The notes under the pieces were generated by a model that did no database searches, was not told the DNA's origin, and saw only the letters and a program-made list of their open reading frames with translations. Made by a program: the position numbers and the translations under genes. A stretch of DNA of 64,000 bases. Source: Halobacillus sp. Marseille-P3879. GTDB lineage: Bacteria; Bacillota; Bacilli; Bacillales; Halobacillaceae. The stretch lies in contig NZ_OESS01000001.1 in assembly GCF_900240285.1 (NCBI RefSeq), forward strand, positions 1,116,001 to 1,180,000, in the 5' to 3' direction. Shown here piece by piece: positions 61,253 through 64,000 of the stretch (position 1 is its first letter; each line of letters opens with the position of its first letter).

Positions 61253-61273
61253 TCAGACAAAGGAGGAAGGGGA

Positions 61274-62047
61274 ATGCATATTAAGCAATTGTTCGACCTC
61301 TCAGGCAAAACAGCCATTGTAACGGGCGGAGGGAGAGGACTTGGCAAGCAGATTGCAGAAGGCTTTGCCGAATCAGGAGCAAATGTAGTTGTTTGCTCAA
61401 GGAAAGAAGAAGCATGCCGGGAAGTAAGTGAGAGTTTGGAAGAGCTCGGAGTTGAAACAATGGCACTGAAGTGTGACATTACAAACCCTGAAGATATCGA
61501 GTATGTGGTAAGAAAGACCACGGAACGCTTTGGAGTTATTGATATCTTAGTCAATAACAGCGGAGCTACCTGGGGGGCGAAAGCAGAGGAAATGCCGCTT
61601 TCCGCCTGGCAGAAGGTAATGGACGTTAATGTGACGGGAACCTTTCTCATGTCGCAGGCTGTTGGAAAAGTCATGCTTAAGCAAGGAGGCGGTAAGATAA
61701 TTAATATTGCTTCAGTGGCAGGTTTAAAAGGGTCAAATCCGGAGTACATGGATACAATCGGCTACAATTCAAGTAAAGGAGCGGTCCTTACATTCACAAA
61801 AGATTTAGCGGTGAAATGGGGACCTCGGGGAATTTATGTAAACGCTATCGCTCCGGGGTTTTTCCCGACAAAAATGTCTAAAGTGCTGATTGAAAAAGGG
61901 GAAGATGCCTTCCTTAAGAGCACCCCCTTACGCAAATTCGGTTCGGAAAATGATTTAAAAGGGGCAGCTGTTTTTCTTGCTTCTTCAGCATCTGATTATA
62001 TGACGGGTGATGTGATGGTAATTGATGGAGGATCCCATGCGATGTAA
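61274..62047 (+). CDS. Short-chain dehydrogenase/reductase
   Basis: A 257-residue SDR. TGGGRGLGKQ (16-25), NNSGA (about 94) and the catalytic Tyr/Lys in YNSSKGAVLTF (about 163). It is related to the first SDR of this operon but clearly distinct (gluconate-5-dehydrogenase or 3-oxoacyl-reductase-like). Strong AGGAGG site. Two SDRs in one operon suggest two chiral or chain-length forms of the 3-hydroxyacyl intermediate. Confidence 0.9.
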   Translation: MHIKQLFDLSGKTAIVTGGGRGLGKQIAEGFAESGANVVVCSRKEEACREVSESLEELGVETMALKCDITNPEDIEYVVRKTTERFGVIDILVNNSGATWGAKAEEMPLSAWQKVMDVNVTGTFLMSQAVGKVMLKQGGGKIINIASVAGLKGSNPEYMDTIGYNSSKGAVLTFTKDLAVKWGPRGIYVNAIAPGFFPTKMSKVLIEKGEDAFLKSTPLRKFGSENDLKGAAVFLASSASDYMTGDVMVIDGGSHAM

Positions 62048-62059
62048 AGGAGTGGACTA

Positions 62060-63229
62060 ATGAGTCGAGAAGCAGTTATTGTATCAGCGGTCAGAACAGC
62101 AATAGGAAAGCAGGGAGGGACGCTTGCTTCTATCCCGGCCCATGTACTTGGAGCCGAAGTAATTAAGGAAAGTGTGGTTCGTGCAGAAGTCGAACCAGAA
62201 CAAGTGGATGACGTCATTTTTGGTAATGTGTTAAGTGGAGGAGGAAATATAGCACGATTATCAGCTCTGGAATCTCGTCTTTCTTTAAGTCTGCCTGGAC
62301 TAACAATTGACCGCCAGTGTGGTTCGGGATTAAACGCTGTCAATCTGGCAGCCCAGGCTGTTCGCGCTGGAGAGGGCGATGTTTATGTAGCCGGCGGTAC
62401 AGAGAGTATGAGTCGTGCCCCTTATTTGATGGATCGGCCTGAGAAGGCATTCAGCCCTGTGCCACCTCGTTTCCGAAAGTCACAGCTTTCTCCGGAAGAT
62501 ATAGGAGATCCTCCTATGGGAATCACCGCTGAGAATTTAGTCGTAAAATATAATATCTCAAGAGAAGAGCAAGACGAATTTGCGTATGAAAGTCAACGGA
62601 AAATGGCCCGCGCCATGGAGGAAGACCGTTTTAAAGAACAGATTAAGGCTGTTACGGTATCCAGGCGTAAAGGAAATTCTGTTCTGTTTGATAAAGATGA
62701 ACATCCTCGTCCACAGACAAACATAGAGGGGCTGGCCAGTCTTAACCCTGTATTTACAGAAGGGGGAACGGTTACTGCAGGAAATAGTTCGGGATTAAAT
62801 GATGCTGCTTCAGCTCTTGTAATAATGTCACGGCAGAAAGCTGATGAACTAGGAATAAAGCCTTTAGCAGTGGTGAGAGAAAGTGCCGTAGCAGGGGTAG
62901 ACCCGAATATTATGGGAATCGGTCCCGTTCCGGCTGCGAAAAAAGTGATGGAAAAAGCCGGGCTGATGTTGGATGATTTCGATTTGATTGAGATAAATGA
63001 AGCCTTTGCAGGACAGGTACTGGCTTGTAATCGGGAATTGGAAATGGATTTAAAGAAAGTGAATGTAAATGGAGGAGCAATTGCTCATGGCCATCCACTT
63101 GGGGCCACAGGAGCGATTCTTGCGACGAAGACCGTCTACGAGTTGATTCGGTCAGGAGGGAAATATGGTCTCATAACAGCTTGTATTGGCGGTGGTCAGG
63201 GAATCGCTACAATCATTGAGCGTTTTTAA
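62060..63229 (+). CDS. Acetyl-CoA acyltransferase (thiolase)
   Basis: A 389-residue thiolase with all three catalytic sites: RQCGSGLNAVNL (Cys near 90), GGAIAHGHPLGATG (His near 346) and CIGGGQGIATI (Cys near 377). It cleaves 3-oxoacyl-CoA and so ends the cycle begun by the acyl-CoA dehydrogenase. GGAGTGG precedes the ATG. Confidence 0.94.
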   Translation: MSREAVIVSAVRTAIGKQGGTLASIPAHVLGAEVIKESVVRAEVEPEQVDDVIFGNVLSGGGNIARLSALESRLSLSLPGLTIDRQCGSGLNAVNLAAQAVRAGEGDVYVAGGTESMSRAPYLMDRPEKAFSPVPPRFRKSQLSPEDIGDPPMGITAENLVVKYNISREEQDEFAYESQRKMARAMEEDRFKEQIKAVTVSRRKGNSVLFDKDEHPRPQTNIEGLASLNPVFTEGGTVTAGNSSGLNDAASALVIMSRQKADELGIKPLAVVRESAVAGVDPNIMGIGPVPAAKKVMEKAGLMLDDFDLIEINEAFAGQVLACNRELEMDLKKVNVNGGAIAHGHPLGATGAILATKTVYELIRSGGKYGLITACIGGGQGIATIIERF

Positions 63230-63251
63230 CATCTAGTAAGCAATTTAGGTA

Positions 63252-63260
63252 TGATATAAT
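63252..63260 (+). promoter_or_regulatory. Extended -10 promoter upstream of tetR
   Basis: TGATATAAT (TGnTATAAT) about 70 nt before the start of the TetR gene; no clear -35 box. Confidence 0.5.
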
Positions 63261-63330
63261 TTTAGCGCCGGTTGAGGCGTGAAAATCAATAAAATGACTT
63301 ATAACATACTTAAATGAGAGGAATTTTTTT

Positions 63331-63897
63331 ATGAGACAAAGGCTGATTGAATCAGGCATTAACTTATTTGATGAAAAGGGGTTTACTGAAACATCAGTTG
63401 AAGATATTACAAAAGAGCTTCAAGTAACCAAAGGAACGTTTTACTACTATTTCAAAAGTAAGCAGCAGCTCCTAAGGGACATTCACTTAGGCTATATTGA
63501 GTACTTGCTGAACAATCAAGAAGAGATTCTTAAAGACCCCGGGAAAGATAGTAAAGATAAGCTCCGCGCTACAATTTATATGATTATCCACAGTATTCAA
63601 AGCCAGAAAAAGAGTGCAAGAATATTTTTTAGAGAAATGCGTAATCTTGCCCCTGAGTATTTAAAGCAGAATATGGAGAAACGTGATTTATTTAGAAAAA
63701 ATGTCCAGAGGATTGTAGAAGAGGGTGTGAGAGAAGGCTGCTTTGAGGAAAACTTAAATACCGATATGATTACACGGGGAATATTAGGAGTTACTAATTG
63801 GAGTTACTACTGGTTCAACCCTGAAGGAGAGGTCTCAGATGAGGAACTGACCGACATTTATCTGGAAATGATTTTAAATGGAATTACTAAGAAATAA
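63331..63897 (+). CDS. TetR-family regulator of the acyl-CoA operon
   Basis: A 188-residue regulator. Helix-turn-helix at 1-48 with GFTETSVEDITKELQVTKGTFYYYFKSKQQL; the C-terminal domain (50-188) binds the effector, probably an acyl-CoA, as in FadR-type regulators. It is placed after the thiolase with its own promoter and before a thioesterase. The 20-bp palindrome at 58351-58370 is its likely operator. Confidence 0.9.
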   Translation: MRQRLIESGINLFDEKGFTETSVEDITKELQVTKGTFYYYFKSKQQLLRDIHLGYIEYLLNNQEEILKDPGKDSKDKLRATIYMIIHSIQSQKKSARIFFREMRNLAPEYLKQNMEKRDLFRKNVQRIVEEGVREGCFEENLNTDMITRGILGVTNWSYYWFNPEGEVSDEELTDIYLEMILNGITKK

Positions 63898-63923
63898 CCA
63901 GTTTTAATAGGAGGGGCCTGGGA

Positions 63924-64000
63924 ATGAAGCATGAAACTGTTACAAATGTCCGTTTTTGTGAAACGGATGCGGCTGGTCATGTGAATAATACGAGTTATTT
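63924..64000 (+). CDS. Acyl-CoA thioesterase, hotdog (4HBT) type, 3' truncated by window
   Basis: Only the first 25 codons are visible: VRFCETDAAGHVNNTSYF matches the start of 4HBT/YbgC thioesterases, including the catalytic Asp and the HVNN motif. GGAGGGG lies before the ATG. Family and place in the operon are supported, the rest is beyond the window. Confidence 0.75.
   Translation, partial: MKHETVTNVRFCETDAAGHVNNTSY

Overview
The window looks like chromosomal DNA of a low-GC, probably salt-loving Bacillaceae bacterium of the Halobacillus/Virgibacillus type. The evidence is strong AGGAGG ribosome sites, intrinsic terminators, S-box riboswitches, cre-type catabolite sites, acidic lipoproteins, and gene blocks resembling those of Bacillus (melEDCA, tctCBA with a CitS/CitT-like pair, xylAB, manR/manP-like, guaD, ydhK). 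No tRNA, rRNA, phage or CRISPR array was seen.

Layout. 1-4240: 3' part of a melibiose/raffinose operon (melE', melD, melC, melA). 4311-9772: citrate-type two-component system and a tripartite tricarboxylate transporter (tctCBA). 9776-16472, minus strand: acetoacetate-type operon (thiolase, acetoacetyl-CoA synthetase, Cys-less thiolase-like protein, DUF35 partner, 31-aa membrane microprotein, SSS symporter) behind one sigma-A promoter and two complete tandem SAM-I riboswitches. 16770-26936: LacI-controlled ECF importer (S, T, A, A) joined to two nucleoside phosphorylases, an amidohydrolase, a class II aldolase, an MtnA-like isomerase and a XapX membrane protein. 27020-29109: sat and cysQ. 29110-31340: twelve copies of an 11-bp palindrome, GTACCnGGTAC, spaced exactly 28 nt apart inside each of five clusters. 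30546-37371: PRC-barrel, DUF218, phosphoesterase, zinc-ribbon/TcaA-like, YdhK-like and unknown genes. 37447-42085: BglG-type activator, mannose/fructose PTS and guanine deaminase. 42247-58195: xylose/xylo-oligosaccharide region (sugar porter, two XylR paralogues, xynB, ABC transporter, yesL-like, xylA, xylB, aldo/keto reductase, mutarotase) with a decayed IS1182-type transposase. 58351-64000: fatty-acyl-CoA degradation operon (acyl-CoA dehydrogenase, two SDRs, two hotdog hydratases, thiolase, TetR, thioesterase cut by the window end).

How the genes work together. Most of the window is uptake plus first-step catabolism of scarce carbon sources. The most interesting part is 16-26.6 kb. The ECF cluster can be read as a nucleoside (or 5'-deoxy/methylthio-nucleoside) pathway: uptake, phosphorolysis to pentose-1-phosphate, isomerisation to ketopentose-1-phosphate, and aldol cleavage to DHAP plus a two-carbon aldehyde, with no phosphopentomutase or kinase in the cluster. 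Next to it and divergent, SAM riboswitches control genes that are not methionine genes in any obvious way. Both claims are inferences from motifs and gene order. Starts were re-chosen by ribosome-binding site wherever the longest frame seemed too long.
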